Positions 49,515 to 64,000 of a stretch of DNA of 64,000 nucleotides are shown piece by piece. Origin of the DNA: Oscarella lobularis (lineage: Eukaryota > Porifera > Homoscleromorpha > Homosclerophorida > Oscarellidae); assembly GCF_947507565.1 (NCBI RefSeq), contig NC_089181.1, forward strand, positions 2,799,614-2,863,613. The letters run 5' to 3'. Under the pieces are notes generated by a model. That model ran no database searches. It was given only the letters and a program-made list of their open reading frames with translations, and was not told the origin of the DNA. The first letter of the stretch is position 1, and the number at the start of each line of letters is the position of its first letter. The position numbers were made by a program, and so were the translations under genes.

Positions 49515-51594
49515 TCACGTCTGCTTCTTCGTCCAGAGAGGCGCTGTCGGACTGGCAGTCAACTCCGCAGAGCGCCTCACGACGATGCGCTCTTCAGGAT
49601 TATACTCACCGCCGTAGTAATTTAGTAGATCTTGAATTGCCTTCTCCTCAATCTGGAGGTACGTCTTCGATAGAAGATTGAGATTGGAACTCAATGCCTC
49701 ACCTGGATGATCTCAAGCGGTTTCCTTAGCATTCTAAATGATAGAGGGAGACAGTCAAAGTCAAACAAAAACGCTATAGCACGTAATAATGTCCACCTCT
49801 CAAGCTGACTGCTGGCTTTCTCTTCTGAGCGCAGAATCTCGGAGAAAGTGTGCACGGGCGATTTTGCCACAGAATCCTCCCAGCCTCTGTGATAACGTTT
49901 TAGACGTTCTCTCGGCTGTAATGCAACGCCAACCTTGATCGCGGTGACGTTGCTGGAGAAGTGTTTAGCGGCAGAGGATGCTTGTGATTCTTGTCTTTAG
50001 CTTCTTCTTCGGCCATCAAGTCCTTGAACGCTAGTGATGGCGAAGCGAGAGGAGAGCAACCCCTTTACGTGAGTACGGTCAGTTCGGAGCTTCTTGTGGT
50101 CGCTGACAGTTGTCTTTACCATGGATTTGAGGACGGTGGAGACGTACTACAGTTGTTCTCGAGTTCTAGTCGTCTGCTTCTCTGTTTCTGAGACTTCTCT
50201 GACTTGACTGTCCATCGGATGGCAGAATTACCGTTTGAAAACTCCGCTCTACGAAGAGGAAGAAATCTCTTGGAGAAATCAGAAAAGAAAAAGTTTGTCG
50301 CACATTTTTGCTCCTTTTCTATGACCCTTAGTAGTCATCTTCTGATCCGTCGCCGGTGACTGCTCAATTCTACTTACCGCACTCTGTTTTTGTTTTTCCT
50401 TTTCAGTCGCCATTATTTGGACGAGTGAGGAAGAGGACGACGCCCCGCTGAAAAAAAATAAGCTAAAATAACAGCACAATAAATCTGTCACGCGTTACTT
50501 GCTGCAAGGCCAAATGGGCTGCTCCTGAATCAGCTTCTCCTTGTCGATGTCACGAGGCTGTATCAAAATTCTGAAGGTAAATAAACCAACTAAGACTTTC
50601 CATCTGACTTTAGGAGAAGAAACAGGAGGAGAAGAAGGCAGAGCTTTTCTCTCGTCGCATCTCGTTTTAGGAGAAGAAGTAGGAGAAACAGACGGCGGAG
50701 CTTTCTCGTCGTCGCACAATTCTTCCACTTTTTTCGCATCCAACGACGTCCCGGGAGCTTCGCTTTTGTCAACGCCAACGCTTCTCCCAACGCTACCAGT
50801 CGCAGGCAAAAGACGCTGAGGCGAATTCTGTCGCAAACACCGAGACAGCTCGTCCAACGAAAGAACTACAAAAAAAAAAGAGAACGATGTCAGTGCTCTC
50901 TCTCTATATATATATATAACAATACGGACCCACCTGTCATCTTTAGTTCTCTTGCTCCAACAGCGGGAATCTGCGTACGTACAAAGCTGTGAGACGACAC
51001 CAGTGCATTTCTTCTTACCATCGCTTGGTAAGCGGTTGAAAGCTCCTCGGCTAAGTCATCCTTCAGGTCGAGCAAATAGGATCCTTCAAGGAAAGCAGCC
51101 AAGTTGACACACATGAACTCGATGACTGTTTTCTTCAACTGCAGAGCGTTGTACGTGTCGGCGAAGTGGACGATGTCAACAGAATTTTTTAGCGTCACTG
51201 CAAAGGAAGAATAACCAATTTTACAAAGAGCCGTCACTTGCGCGTACAATTTCTAGCAATTGATAATTCGCAGAGTTCTTTTAATCGAGAAACGAGCATC
51301 TACAAATAGACGCGCTACTTCTTCGCTTTGTAACAGTCGAAGAGGATAATTACCTACCTGATCTGCAGCTATAAGAATCTGACCTAGAAGTTCAAGGTTT
51401 GACGAACCTGAGAAAGCAGGCCAATGAAGTCATTTTGTTCTTCTCTATTTATTTATCTAAGTTCCAACCTTCAAGTGCAGAGCCGTCATCCGTATAAAGA
51501 TAATCCAGAACGACTTCCAGCACTTTGGCTGAAAACGGAAGTTTAATCGTCGGCACCATATCAGTTGCCTGCACAAACACTGATTAGAGCGCTT

Positions 51595-51635
<41 letters not shown>

Positions 51636-52289
51636 TATACCTCTTTCCAACCCAAGTTGAGCATACTGTAAAAGTAATCTTCAGAGAAAAGAAAATGTTA
51701 TCGAAAATTCAAAATCGGAAAAGTCGTCAGACCGAGTCGTGCGCTGAGAATGCATTTGTGACAAGGAAACGGCTCCCCGTCAGACGACTCCAGAACGATG
51801 TCAAAAAGATGACGACTACACAAAAAGAGCAAGTGGTGGAAAACATTTACGGTACCGAAGTGATGGCGTCATCCGGCGGTTACTTAGCTTTCCTGTTCAC
51901 AGCGCCTGACCAGACCTCATCCGGCGGTTCCTTGCGCAAGCCGCAGACGTGACCAATCCTGAAATAAAACATGAAGAAGTCGCGCGTGGGGGATCATACC
52001 ACCAGAATCGAATTAACAACTGACGTACATTTGAACCAAACCGAACACTTCCAAATGTTCCGCTGCCCTGTAGAGTTGTTGCAGAATGGCTGGCATCGCT
52101 TTGAAGGCTCTAGCGAATTCTTTTTCCTTTCGTGCCGACGAAGCGTCGTCGCCGCCGCCGCCGTCGCTGTCGTCAATAGGAAATATTTCGCGACTCAGAG
52201 ACGAGGCGGACGGCACGGAATTCGGTGACAGAGTGTCATCGGGACCAGCCAAAGCCTCGGAGAACTTCACTTCTGTTCTTTTCCACACA

Positions 52290-52342
<53 letters not shown>

Positions 52343-55300
52343 CAAATCAAACGCAAAAGTCGTTTCGCATTGCAACTTGGCCTTCCACGTTTCAAGGGGC
52401 TTGCAATTTCCCGTGTAGACGTAACGTAGAAGGAGTTTAGCTACATGTTCCTCTAGGCAGATGGCATCGTCGTCTACTTGGCCGTCAAATGAGCGACGGA
52501 AGCGAGCGCTGGCATTTGCAAGGATAAGGCGATGGGCAGGGAGGAAACGACTTCCTCCTCGTAACTATTTTAGAAGAAACAAGACGAGTGCAGGAGGTAG
52601 AAGGTGACGGCAGCACAGAGCTTCTTTGTATTACCTGCAAATGATAATCATGAATCGAGTCAAATGGATCAACGTCATCGAGAAGCCGCTCCAAGTCCGA
52701 TTTTAGTAGAGATGCTGATAGGAGGGGAAAGCGGAAGACCCTGACGATAAAAAAAACATTTACGATTCCCCTGTTCGAATTCTTAAGAACCCACCCCGCG
52801 AGAGGATTCGAAGCAATTGCCATCCTATTTTGTCCCTTGTAATCGGCAAAGATTCGCTGGACGCGATGCAGATGAGGTAGACGAGTCAGTTTGAGGGTGC
52901 TTCCGCCGTCGCCGTCGCCGTCGTCCGTTCCTCGACGATCGAACGGCTTCCGCTGCTGAAAAACGTACGATTCTCGCCGGCCCGACGACAAGGACGACGA
53001 CGTTTCTTTTTGAGAGAAAAAGTTGGCCTGATAAACCTGGCCTTCATCTGCAAAATATAAGTAGACCTTCGAAGTCCAGTAGGGGGAGAGCGCGCATAAC
53101 TTGTCACCTGTAGCCAGAAAAATCTGTTTTCCTAAAGCCACGTCGACAACTGCAATTAATAAATGCACTATATCGAATCTATTGTGCCACCGCCGCCCGT
53201 CATCCCGTCGCACCTCGAACGCCTTCAATGTCGCTTTTGTTTGCCCACGTGCACCGTCGCATGGTCCTCGCACCAGACGCCCATTTCCACACCTGATACA
53301 GTACATCAATGCCAATCTGAATACCAATCAAAACAAAGGAAGGAGACCCCGAACACCCCACTCCCAATAAAAACAACGTATTAGGGCTAAAAGAGCAAGC
53401 AGTCTCACCTCGCCGTTTTTAAATAAGCCTAGAAGTAGACAGTTGCTCTCGCCGTCCTCGTCGCATTCGCCCTGCAGTCGACCAAAGCTCGCTAGCAACC
53501 TTATCTTCTTCATTGGACAGCCCAGCATCCTTGCATAAAATAAATTCGAATTTCCAACTCGGTTCCCATTCTAAAGGCCGGGCGACCCACCCCAGCGATA
53601 TTTTCTTGCAGCCATGTCTATGCATAACATAAATCTCTGCGCCCTTTGTCGGACGAACGAGGCACGCCGTCGCGGCGTCGCTGGCGCATAGCATAACAAT
53701 CTCCGCCCGTTCAGGCAAATGAGTCACCTGCATTATTTAATAGGCAGACCAACAAGTAGGAATGAGAGAGAAAGAAATATTTGTCAATCTCTCTAACTTG
53801 CTTAGGCTGGACTTGAACGGCGTCTATTTTGCTGTAGCCTAAAATACACGACACCCAATGAATATATTGAAATATCCTGTTTTCTATCTAATCGCGGGCA
53901 TTCCGCGCGAAGCCCTTTATCTTTATACCGAGTTGGCCCTCGTTCTTTCCCCAAGCGAAAACTTCCCATTTTGTCGAGACGGCCGTGTGATAGCGTCCGG
54001 CGGCGACGTGAACGACTCTCTTTCCTTTGAGCGCTTTGACCTGAGAAAGTCCCGCGCTCCCAGTTCAGACTGAGAGACCCATTATCCCATTCCCTCCCCC
54101 CGATTATCTATCTGCCTTCTTTCACAAGAACTATTTGACCCCCGCAACATGAGGACCTTGCCAGCAGGACCAATTAACCCATCAACATTCCTTTACCTCT
54201 TTAGGTGCCAAGACCTCAGTATTCTGATCTTGGAAGCCAAGTTGGCAATAGTCATTGATACCACAAGTCCACACAACACCACTAGCAAATAAAACATGAA
54301 GAGAAGATATATCTCTATCTCTCTTTACCTGTCTCCTAAAAGAACGGTGTGATTTCTTGCCGCCGCCACTCCCACCACTCTCACGCCACGCGGCAATTTC
54401 CTAACAGGACTCGGAATCTGAGTGAGACAGACAGACTCCAGTCCCCCCGAAGGGCAGAGACGACTATTTTCCCCCCTCCCGCGCTGATTCTCACCACATG
54501 GGTCTGCTCGTCGCCGTGACCCAGCCGCCCACCTCGGCCTACCCCACACGTAAATAACTGGCCGTCCGCGCACAGAAACGCTGTGTGGAATTTGCACAGA
54601 ACCACCTGAATCCACATCAATAATGATCAATTAGGAGAAACGTGCGCGTGGGCGGGGAGCACCTCTATCACGCGGCACGACGACAAGTGGGCAATCTTTT
54701 CCGGAGCCAATTTCGTCGAATCGTCCCAATGACCCAGCGTCATGTTATTATTTAATCCCCACGCAACCAATTCCGTATCTGAAGAATTTTCAGAGAACTC
54801 AATTTTTTTGTATATTTTTTACTCATTCGCTCGACGGCAGTCCACGGACGATTTTTGTTCGCCAAGTCGATGGGAGTTAGAAGCTCCCTATCGAGACTAT
54901 AGAGACTGGAACCTCGCTATACGAAGAGAGAGAAAGAGGCATTCGCTCTTATTCCCTCATTTCAAATGCAGACGCAATGATTGACCTTGAGTAAACTGAG
55001 GCCGTTCTGCACATTACCGTAATAGATTGCACGATGAATTGGAGTCCAGCCCGATTCCCGATCGGCGGCGTTCTTATCGAACGACGCGTTATCGAGAAGC
55101 CAATCGAGCGTGGCGCGCGATTTCCGTCGTGACGCGGCCACGTGAAGCGGCGATCGACCCCATTCGTCCGTCGTGCGACGCGATAAGCGCTGTTTGGCGT
55201 TCGGCGTCGTCGCCGACGTCGCCGCTAGCTCGTACGCTCGTCGTACGACGTCGATTGAGTCGTGAACGACAGCCGATATGAGAACGTGGCTCGGCGAGGG

Positions 55301-55345
55301 TTTCGATGTGGATCGGCGGCGAGGAAAAGCGCGCAGTTCCGTCAT
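49515..55345 (-). CDS. IBTK: Inhibitor of Bruton tyrosine kinase (ankyrin-RCC1-BTB protein)
   Basis: A multi-exon gene with the IBTK layout. Ankyrin repeats lie at 55345-54960 (DEWGRSPLHVAAS, SGWTPIHRAIYYG). RCC1-type blades cover about 54.8-53.4 kb (TELVAWGLNNNMTLGH, GQLFTCGVGRGGRLGHGDE, RVVHVAAGRYHTAV). A linker follows (LPHLHRVQRIFADYKGQN, DPFDSIHDYHLQV). Two BTB regions lie at about 52.7-51.1 kb (PCHKCILSARLEYFRSML, DYLYTDDGSALE). A Ser/Pro-rich part and a C-terminal helix (IEEKAIQDLLNYYGG) end in PLWTKKQT. IBTK is a substrate adaptor for CUL3 ubiquitin ligases. An 18-Asp run coded by a CGT microsatellite sits between the BTB regions. There is a plausible stop at 49515-49517. Not every exon edge was fixed. 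Confidence 0.85.
51600..51631. repeat. (TC)n microsatellite in an IBTK intron
   Basis: An uninterrupted CT run of 32 nt. On the coding (minus) strand it reads GA. It lies between BTB exons. Confidence 0.95.
52290..52343. repeat. (CGT)18 trinucleotide repeat coding poly-Asp in IBTK
   Basis: A pure 54-nt run. On the coding (minus) strand it is (GAC)18, giving 18 consecutive aspartates between the two BTB regions. It is likely length-polymorphic. Confidence 0.95.
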
Positions 55346-56324
55346 TTTTTTCCCAGAGGGGGATAAAGGGGGTCTCGGTGAAGCGAATGCTCAGCAGGCC
55401 ATGACTGCAAGTGAACAGGCGTGTCGGAGCAGAAAATTTACTATCGGAAGACTAGAAGAGGCGACGGAAGAGGCCAAATCATTGCGGTTTGACGCCATCA
55501 GGACGAAACGAAGGAACTGGGCATGCGTGCATATCTCCAAGCGGCGGCTCGTCGACGGAACCTACGCACGCAGCAGGCTGAATGAACTCTTATGAAGTGC
55601 CTAAACAAAGCTCAGCGTGGTTTCTTTTTTCTCTTTCTTTGCCAATCGTGTCCCATTTGCTCAGCTAGAGGCATCCGGGTTTTAGCTAGGGGAGCCTAAT
55701 GGGATCCAATGGGATCGTTCGTTGAGCGCGCGAAAATCTAGTACCGAATGCCGCACTTTCTTTGTTCGCTTGCACGTGCTGCTTGAATCCGCACGGATTC
55801 ACGTTCCTTCCCCAAGTGTTTTTCATCGTGGGGAGGCGATATCGATGAGGAGACTAGGTGGGCAGGCAGATCCATTAGGTGAACGCTTGCCACCTGAAAT
55901 AAGATAGAGTCGTTCCGTTCTCACCGCCAGCTCGGCACGGTGCCGCCGCCGCAATCGTGATGTCATGCACGCCGATTGTGTACACAAGTCAATTAATAAT
56001 GATCGGGCGGTGGCATGTCAATCTGCAATTGCCAGCCTCATTCTTATCAGGCGTAGGGGGAATTTGACGAAGAGCACCCTACTGGCCACAGGGCACCAAA
56101 CTAAACAATGCGGCACGGCGATTTACGTTGATGAGTATTAAAATGAAGGGATGGGAAGTGACATCGTAAGCAATCATCGATAGTTAGAGTGCCTCGGAGA
56201 CGCTCCTTTTTAAGTGATTGCCTTCGTACCCCCCCAAGTCATTGATTCCCTACATATTAAGCGCAGCGCGTCAGAGCAGCCGCATTCGCTGACCAGCCGC
56301 CTTCAAGAGAACATCCCGCTCACA
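55346..56324. other. Intergenic stretch between IBTK and the lectin-SOD gene
   Basis: Nearly 1 kb between divergent genes. Short open frames overlap the IBTK first exon or lack motifs. I see no gene here. Two copies of gggatc in a short direct repeat (aatgggatccaatgggatcg near 55698) are visible. Confidence 0.45.
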
Positions 56325-59263
56325 ATGCTCTCCTTCTTTCTCCTCGTTCTTTATCTCGCTCTCTCTTCGTCATCCTGCCCGTCGGAATGGAAAGAGTTTC
56401 AAGGCAACTGCTTCAAGTTTTCCGCGCCCGTCGTCCGACCCGATCGTCAGCTGCTCGTCGAAGAGCCGACGACAGCGACGTGGCACGACGCGCGTCTCGT
56501 CTGTCTCAATTTGGCCGCCGACTTGGCCAGCGTTCACTCGAAAGCCGAGAACGAATTCATTCGATCTCAACTTCCCGGCAACGCATGGATCGGTAGAGCG
56601 ACCGCGGTGCAGAGACTAGTAACTCGAACGTCTATTGTTTTCGTATACAGGATATGTTGACCAAAGCTCGGAATATCACCACTGGACGGACGGATCGTCG
56701 ACGAGCTTCGACTACGTCAATTGGGCGCCGAGTGCACTGTATCACAGCAGTAGCGGCAGCGCCGACGTCTACGAACAGTCGTCGTGCGTTTACATGTCGG
56801 TTCGCAGCCGTCACCGTCCCCACTCGCCCATCGCTCCACATCCGCCGGCATTTGCTGCCAAGAGTGCGCCCGATCAACGTCGTCGTCGTCGTCGTCAGGC
56901 GGAAGCAACCGCATACGGCGTCGGTGGCGAGTGGTTCGATACAGTCAAATGTTCAAGCGTGAAGAAGTACTACGTGTGCAAGGTCGGTGTTGACGTATCC
57001 CTCCCTGACCTCCAAGTCAATGTTGACTCTCTTCTATAACCGGTCACTTTCTCCTCGGCGTTTGTTTGCCGTCTAAACAGAAAGCAGCCTGTTGCCAAGG
57101 TCGGTAGTGCAAATAGTGCACTGGGGTGGTTATTTGAATTGGTTTGTGCTCAGACTCTGTTGCTGTTGCTAACCTCGTTTCCAATAGCGAAAGAAACATC
57201 ACCGGAACGGTGCTCTTTCAACAATCGGTAGGTGCTTTGTAATTGCCGCCGCTGCCTTTGCTGCCGCCGCCCCGGCGGTGGCGGCGAAGACGAGCGTGGG
57301 ACGGCATTGTTGAAATAATAATTTGACCGAGGTGTCTGTTCAGTCGAGAGGCGGTCCAACGCTGATACGAGGAATAGTGAAAGGCCTTCATCCCGGCAAC
57401 AAACACGGCTTCCACATCCATCAGAAGAGTGATAACAGAGAGGGTACGGATCGTACGACCGCATGCAAAACCGTGCACTTAGCCGCCTCATTTTTATTCA
57501 GGTTGTAAATCATACGGCGGCCACTACAATCCATTCCACGCTCGCCACGGCGGTCGATTGGACGTCACGAGGTAATGGGATCCAACCAGAAGAAGATTTC
57601 GAGATTTCACATTTTTTTCTGTTTCTGTCGCTTTTTCTCCCTTCTCCTTCCCTTCAAGACACGTCGGCGACCTAGGCAATACAATCGCCAACGATGCCGG
57701 CATCGCTTCCTTTACAATGCACGACAACTGGGTTCAATTGATCGGCACTTACTCGGTGCTGAATCGCGGTGTCGTCGTTCACGCGCGATCAGACGACGAA
57801 GGTCGCGGCGACGACGAGGGCAGCATCGCCACGGGAAACGCCGGTCATCGGCTCGCCTGCGGAGCCATTCTCTGTCGGAGTTGTCTGGGTAGGAGAGAGC
57901 GAGGAGATCCAGCCCAAATGGCGAGCTGGCTCTTTATTTCCTTTTTCTTAGAAACGCTCCGCGCTGAAGCCCCTGTGCAGTCTGACGACGGAAGTGCCAG
58001 CGGTTTGTATGCTTTTCAGCAGACTATCAATCAGGTTCGGTTTTCTTACTCGCAGCAAACAAAAATAAAAGGTTTTTTAGAAGGGCATTCCCATGGCGGT
58101 GAGCGGCGACTTGAAAACGACGACAGTTGGCTCGGCGGAATACACTCATTCGCATGTCGCGTTTTTGTCCTACGAAGATTACTTGAATGGTACACAAGAA
58201 CGCAGCCCACATTTTTTTGCGCTGGGCTCGAGCTCATTTTTTTCCCCAGCCGATAAAAAGTGCGACGACCTAATCGCTCCAACGAGTTCCGAAATCGCCA
58301 AACGCGACGAGTGAGACTATTCGACATTTATCAGGCACGAAATTCACGAGTGTCTTTCGTGTAGCGAGGAAAGAACGAGTGGAATAATCGATCTTTTCGG
58401 CAAAATACTTGTGGTAGGTCATACGATCGAGCGCTCTTCGATGAACGCCGCCTCACAAGCGTTCCGTAACTTTTAGAACCAATATCGTCTAATAGACGAA
58501 GACGGCAACGTGACGAAAACGACCACACTTTGCGGCGCAGTGTGGCCCGCTCCAGGTATAGACAACGCCTCCATGCATTGTCGGCACACATCAAAAGACT
58601 TTTGTTCCAGACTACGAGTGTGCCTGCGCAAATCTAACAAATAACGGCTTCAACGGCGAGATTTGTTTTACTCAGCAGGTGGGTATCCGTCAACAGTAGA
58701 GCCTATTGAAGCGAACTCTAACTGCGTTTCAGAGCTGCGGTGGCCCAGTTAAAATCTCTGGCACAATATCTTCAACAGATGACGACTTACCGTCTTCAGT
58801 CGTTATCGCCACGCATCCCTACGGACTTTCCTTTGGTACAAAATCGACCGCCGCGTCCGCGACCTCATTTATAACCTTACCTCTCGATTGGTCTATAGGA
58901 AGCATAGAGGACGGCAGTTGCCCAGTCGAAGATGCCACTTGGATCGAAGTTTCCTCGCACACATCCGAAAGGTTTCAGCAAACAGAGCGCAAGTCGTTTC
59001 TCTGAAGCAGTCACAATATTTTCGTTTGTTTAGCGCCGACTTTCTGACCGCATGCGACACAACGTCGACTATTTCTCTAAACGGCTTCCACTCCATCGTG
59101 GGACGCACCCTGCTGGTAAAAAAAACGTTGATCTAGGTATTCGCTGAATACTATTGTTGCCGCTTAGTTCCGCAGCGTCGACGAAAGCGACGACAGAGTT
59201 GCTTGCGGCACCGTGCATTACAGCGCAGCCTGCCACGCTTCGTCGACCGATTCTTGCTTCTGA
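56325..59263 (+). CDS. C-type lectin plus Cu/Zn superoxide dismutase fusion protein
   Basis: The start at 56325 gives a signal peptide (MLSFFLLVLYLALSSSS), then a C-type lectin domain (CPSEWKEFQGNCFKF ... ATWHDARLVCLNLAADLASV ... GEWFDTVKCSSVKKYYVCK). Splicing then reads KAACCQ and enters a Cu/Zn SOD with every metal ligand: HGFHIHQ, GGHYNP, HARHGG, RHVGDLG, GVVVHARSDD and GNAGHRLACG. Two further SOD-like units follow without the histidines (DGNVTKTTTLCGAVW; GRTLLVFRSVDESDDRVACG). Phases agree across the lectin-SOD junction, and no ATG exists between 57040 and the first SOD exons. The product would be an extracellular lectin-targeted dismutase. A retained intron gives a lectin-only form ending at 57039. 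Confidence 0.72.
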
Positions 59264-59523
59264 ACTTCTGCTCAAACTAAGCAATGACAGTTTTAGAGCA
59301 GACCTATTATTGTAGCAAAAACAACTTACTAATCTTATTGTCAAACATTTAGTCGAGCCTTTGTCTAGACCGATTGCATGCATAACTAAATCGAAACTAG
59401 TCAAATGCGCACGTGCAGCTGTACTAACCATCTATCCATTCATCCATAACCATAACAAAAACGCGCGAAAAAGAAAAGAAAACTAAACACAATTGCGTCC
59501 AGCGATCGAAGCCAACCTCAGTA

Positions 59524-61941
<2,418 letters not shown>

Positions 61942-62204
61942 CTTCCTTTTTGTGCGAACCAGTGCGAACTGGAACTCTTTTCTAGCGTGCTTTAAATGAC
62001 GTCACCACACGTTGATCATCTATGAGACTAGAAAAAAAACGAATGTTACTAAGGATTAACGTGCACCATTTTTCGACTTGTTTGTTTTAGAATTGTTCGC
62101 GTAGAGATAATTGATTGGGCTCACGTGTTTCTCATTCTGCCTAGGCTCCCGGATAAAAGGCGTAAAGCTGGGTTTGGCAAGCTCATTGAGCCCAGCCAAT
62201 CTCA
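61942..62204. promoter_or_regulatory. Bidirectional promoter interval PLEKHD1 / ITPK1
   Basis: The divergent starts are 263 bp apart. It includes cacgtg near 62123-62128 (E-box core). A promoter role is inferred from orientation. Confidence 0.4.
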
Positions 62205-64000
62205 ATGAACGGCATTACAAAGCGTTCGCCGATGCGGATCGGCTACTGGCTAAGCGAAAAGAAGGCAAAGAAACTCAATTTCGCCGGATTCGCCGACCGC
62301 ATGAAGCAAAGGTGGGTGTGTAGTGTCCTACTCCCAGTCGAAATCTGCTACACTTCGCCAACCTCTGACGCATCGCCGTCGATGACGCACTCTCGAACTA
62401 AAGCGAAGCGGTGAAAACGAGAGCGGTGCGCGAAGCGCAGTCGCTACCGTAATCGTTTCACTCGCCGACTCTCGCGAGCAGAGGCCCCCCCCGGAAGTTC
62501 CAACGCGGCGATTGTTCTTCGAGCGCCAACGAACGAATGGAAGGCGCGTTCGCACTAGACGCAATCGCGATCGCCTTCGTTCTCCCAAAATTCCGATTCG
62601 CGCATACTTCGGAGGGTTTCTTGATCTCATTTCGCCGTTTTTTTTTCGATCGTCGTTCCCGTTTTCGCAACCGCAGCACCGGCGTAGAAGTAGTGTCGGT
62701 AAGCGTCGCGTGGAGAGAATCGGAAAGCGCAACGAAAGAACACGTCGTTTCGGGCGCGCGCGCTCGCGCTCGCGTTTCTTTCTTTCTTTCTAGATCGACT
62801 TGACGAAGCCCGTCGACGAACAGCCCCTATTCGACGTGATCATTCACAAGCTCACCGATCTCATGACGGCCGCGGATCGGGGTGATAGCGACGCGACGAA
62901 AGACGTCACGTCGATAGAGGTGCGCCCTCCCCCCCCGTGCGCGCGATCCACTCCACTCGACACGCGGAAGTGAAAGTGAAAAACGATTTTTTCTTCTCTC
63001 TCTTTTCCTTCTTTTAGTCGTACATCGTTCGGCATCCCAAAGTCGTCGTTCTCGATCCGCTGCCCAACGTACGAAAGTTGCTCGATCGAAGTATCTGCTA
63101 CGAGGAGATAAAGAAAATTCATTTTGTCGTTCGCGGTGCGAGCAACCAACGGAAATACATAATTACCTAGTAGTTATGAATGTGCACGTAGATGTGACCG
63201 TCTGCTCTCCTCATTTCACGACTGTTCGCTCGTCGCCGAGCGGTCCGACGTTAATGAATAAAACGAAATTGAGCTTTCCCGTCGGTAATCGTCTTCTTCT
63301 CTTCCCCGCACAATTCTATCAATTGATTAATGCTACTAATAGTGTGTAAACATTTGGTTGCTCACGGTTCTAGAGTTGCCCATCAGGTTAGCTAAGGGTC
63401 GACAATTCTTTTCACTTTGCTCACTCTTATCTTTTCTCAGATGGCAATTGTTTTTAGTGACGAAGGATTCAAAGAAGTCGACTTTCCTTTCGTCGCTCAG
63501 CAATTCATATGTCACAGTGGTCAACTATACAAGGTTCCATCGCGTTTTGGACGTTAGTTTTCTACTTACTTCTTCGCTTTCCTTTGTCAGATTTTCGTAG
63601 TTGGTAAACGTCATTTTGTCGTGAAGAGACCGTCACTTAAAAATCTCTCGCTAAATCGCTTTGACAAGAGCACAATATTTTTCGATAGTCACGACGTCTC
63701 GAAAGCAGACGCTTCGTCCGAACTAAACGGAACCGTTGATCTGGAAGAAGATCACAGAAAGCTCGATGACATCGTTGTCGCTAAGATCGCAGAAACATTT
63801 CGAGAAAAACTAGTATGTTACAATGACAATGGGAATATTGATTACCTTTTTAACTTTTCCTATCTAGGGATTGTCTCTCTTTGGAGTTGACGTTGTAGTT
63901 GAGGACCATTCAAATCGTCACTGTATAATTGACGTCAATTTTTTCCCTGGTACGAGAATTGCGCGATTTTTCCTATCAAAAAAAATGGGGGTCAATTCTT
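62205..64000 (+). CDS. ITPK1: Inositol-tetrakisphosphate 1-kinase (3' end outside window)
   Basis: The start at 62205 gives MRIGYWLSEKKAKKLNFAGF, matching the ITPK1 N-terminus. A short exon (VEVVS at about 62686-62698) follows, then DVIIHKLTDLMTAADRGD (62836 onward), SYIVRHPKVVVLDPLPNVRKLLDR, SPHFTTV, KLSFPV, QMAIVFSDEGF, VVKRPSLKNLSL, and LSLFGVDVVVEDHSNRHCII. The last exon seen ends in DVNFFPG at the ATP-grasp metal site. ITPK1 phosphorylates inositol 1,3,4-trisphosphate and its relatives on the way to inositol hexakisphosphate. The gene runs off the right edge shortly after 63950, missing only the C-terminal tail. Confidence 0.9.

Noticed and set aside
57005-57039. Stop at 57039 as the only end of the lectin gene
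   Set aside because: The SOD exons downstream have no start codon of their own and join the lectin in phase, so the stop more likely belongs to a retained intron.

Overview
The window is nuclear DNA from a very compact animal genome. Genes lie tens to hundreds of bases apart on both strands. Introns are mostly 45 to 60 nt and intergenic gaps are short. The gene set is clearly metazoan: an adhesion GPCR with a GAIN/GPS and 7TM region, IRF2BP, TALPID3, a CRADD-like CARD-death adaptor, an NFAT5-like Rel factor, IBTK and MAGOH. Gene compactness and the many Ig, sushi, FN3 and C-type lectin proteins suggest a sponge, perhaps a homoscleromorph such as Oscarella. That assignment is inference; no rRNA or mitochondrial marker is present.

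Layout from left to right. 1-2029: two tandem RNase T2 genes. 3669-4376: an intronless CARD plus death domain protein. 4515-12575: two tandem anoctamins on the minus strand, flanking two small secreted Ig/sushi proteins and a selenoprotein W gene with a recognisable SECIS element. 12695-23904: one giant adhesion GPCR with about 17 FN3 domains. 24202-24677: a 102-residue unknown. 24.7-26.0 kb: a GC-rich island with no convincing gene. 26057-28436: TSTD2 head-to-head with an LC3/ATG8. 28787-37599: TALPID3, whose roughly 3.2-kb intron contains an intronless IRF2BP gene on the same strand. 37747-41675: TIMM9, a RAB32-type GTPase, a WAP-domain protein and MAGOH. 41873-45677: an armadillo-repeat plus arginyltransferase (ATE1) fusion. 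46310-49220: MRPL40 and an NFAT5-like factor. 49515-55345: IBTK. 56325-59263: a C-type lectin plus Cu/Zn superoxide dismutase fusion. 59524-61941: a PLEKHD1-like protein. 62205 to the right edge: ITPK1, partial.

Many genes are head-to-head pairs sharing 130-270 bp (ANO/Ig, TSTD2/LC3, TALPID3/TIMM9, RAB32/WAP, PLEKHD1/ITPK1), which suggests bidirectional promoters. Several open frames make sense only after unusual decoding. GC-AG introns are needed in RNASET2, TIMM9 and RAB32. A 5-nt micro-exon is needed in the RAB32 P-loop. A TGA is read as selenocysteine in SELENOW. A stopless 51-nt intron lies in MAGOH. All gene models were assembled by eye from splice sites, frame and phase agreement and remembered family motifs. 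No search, expression data or folding program was run.
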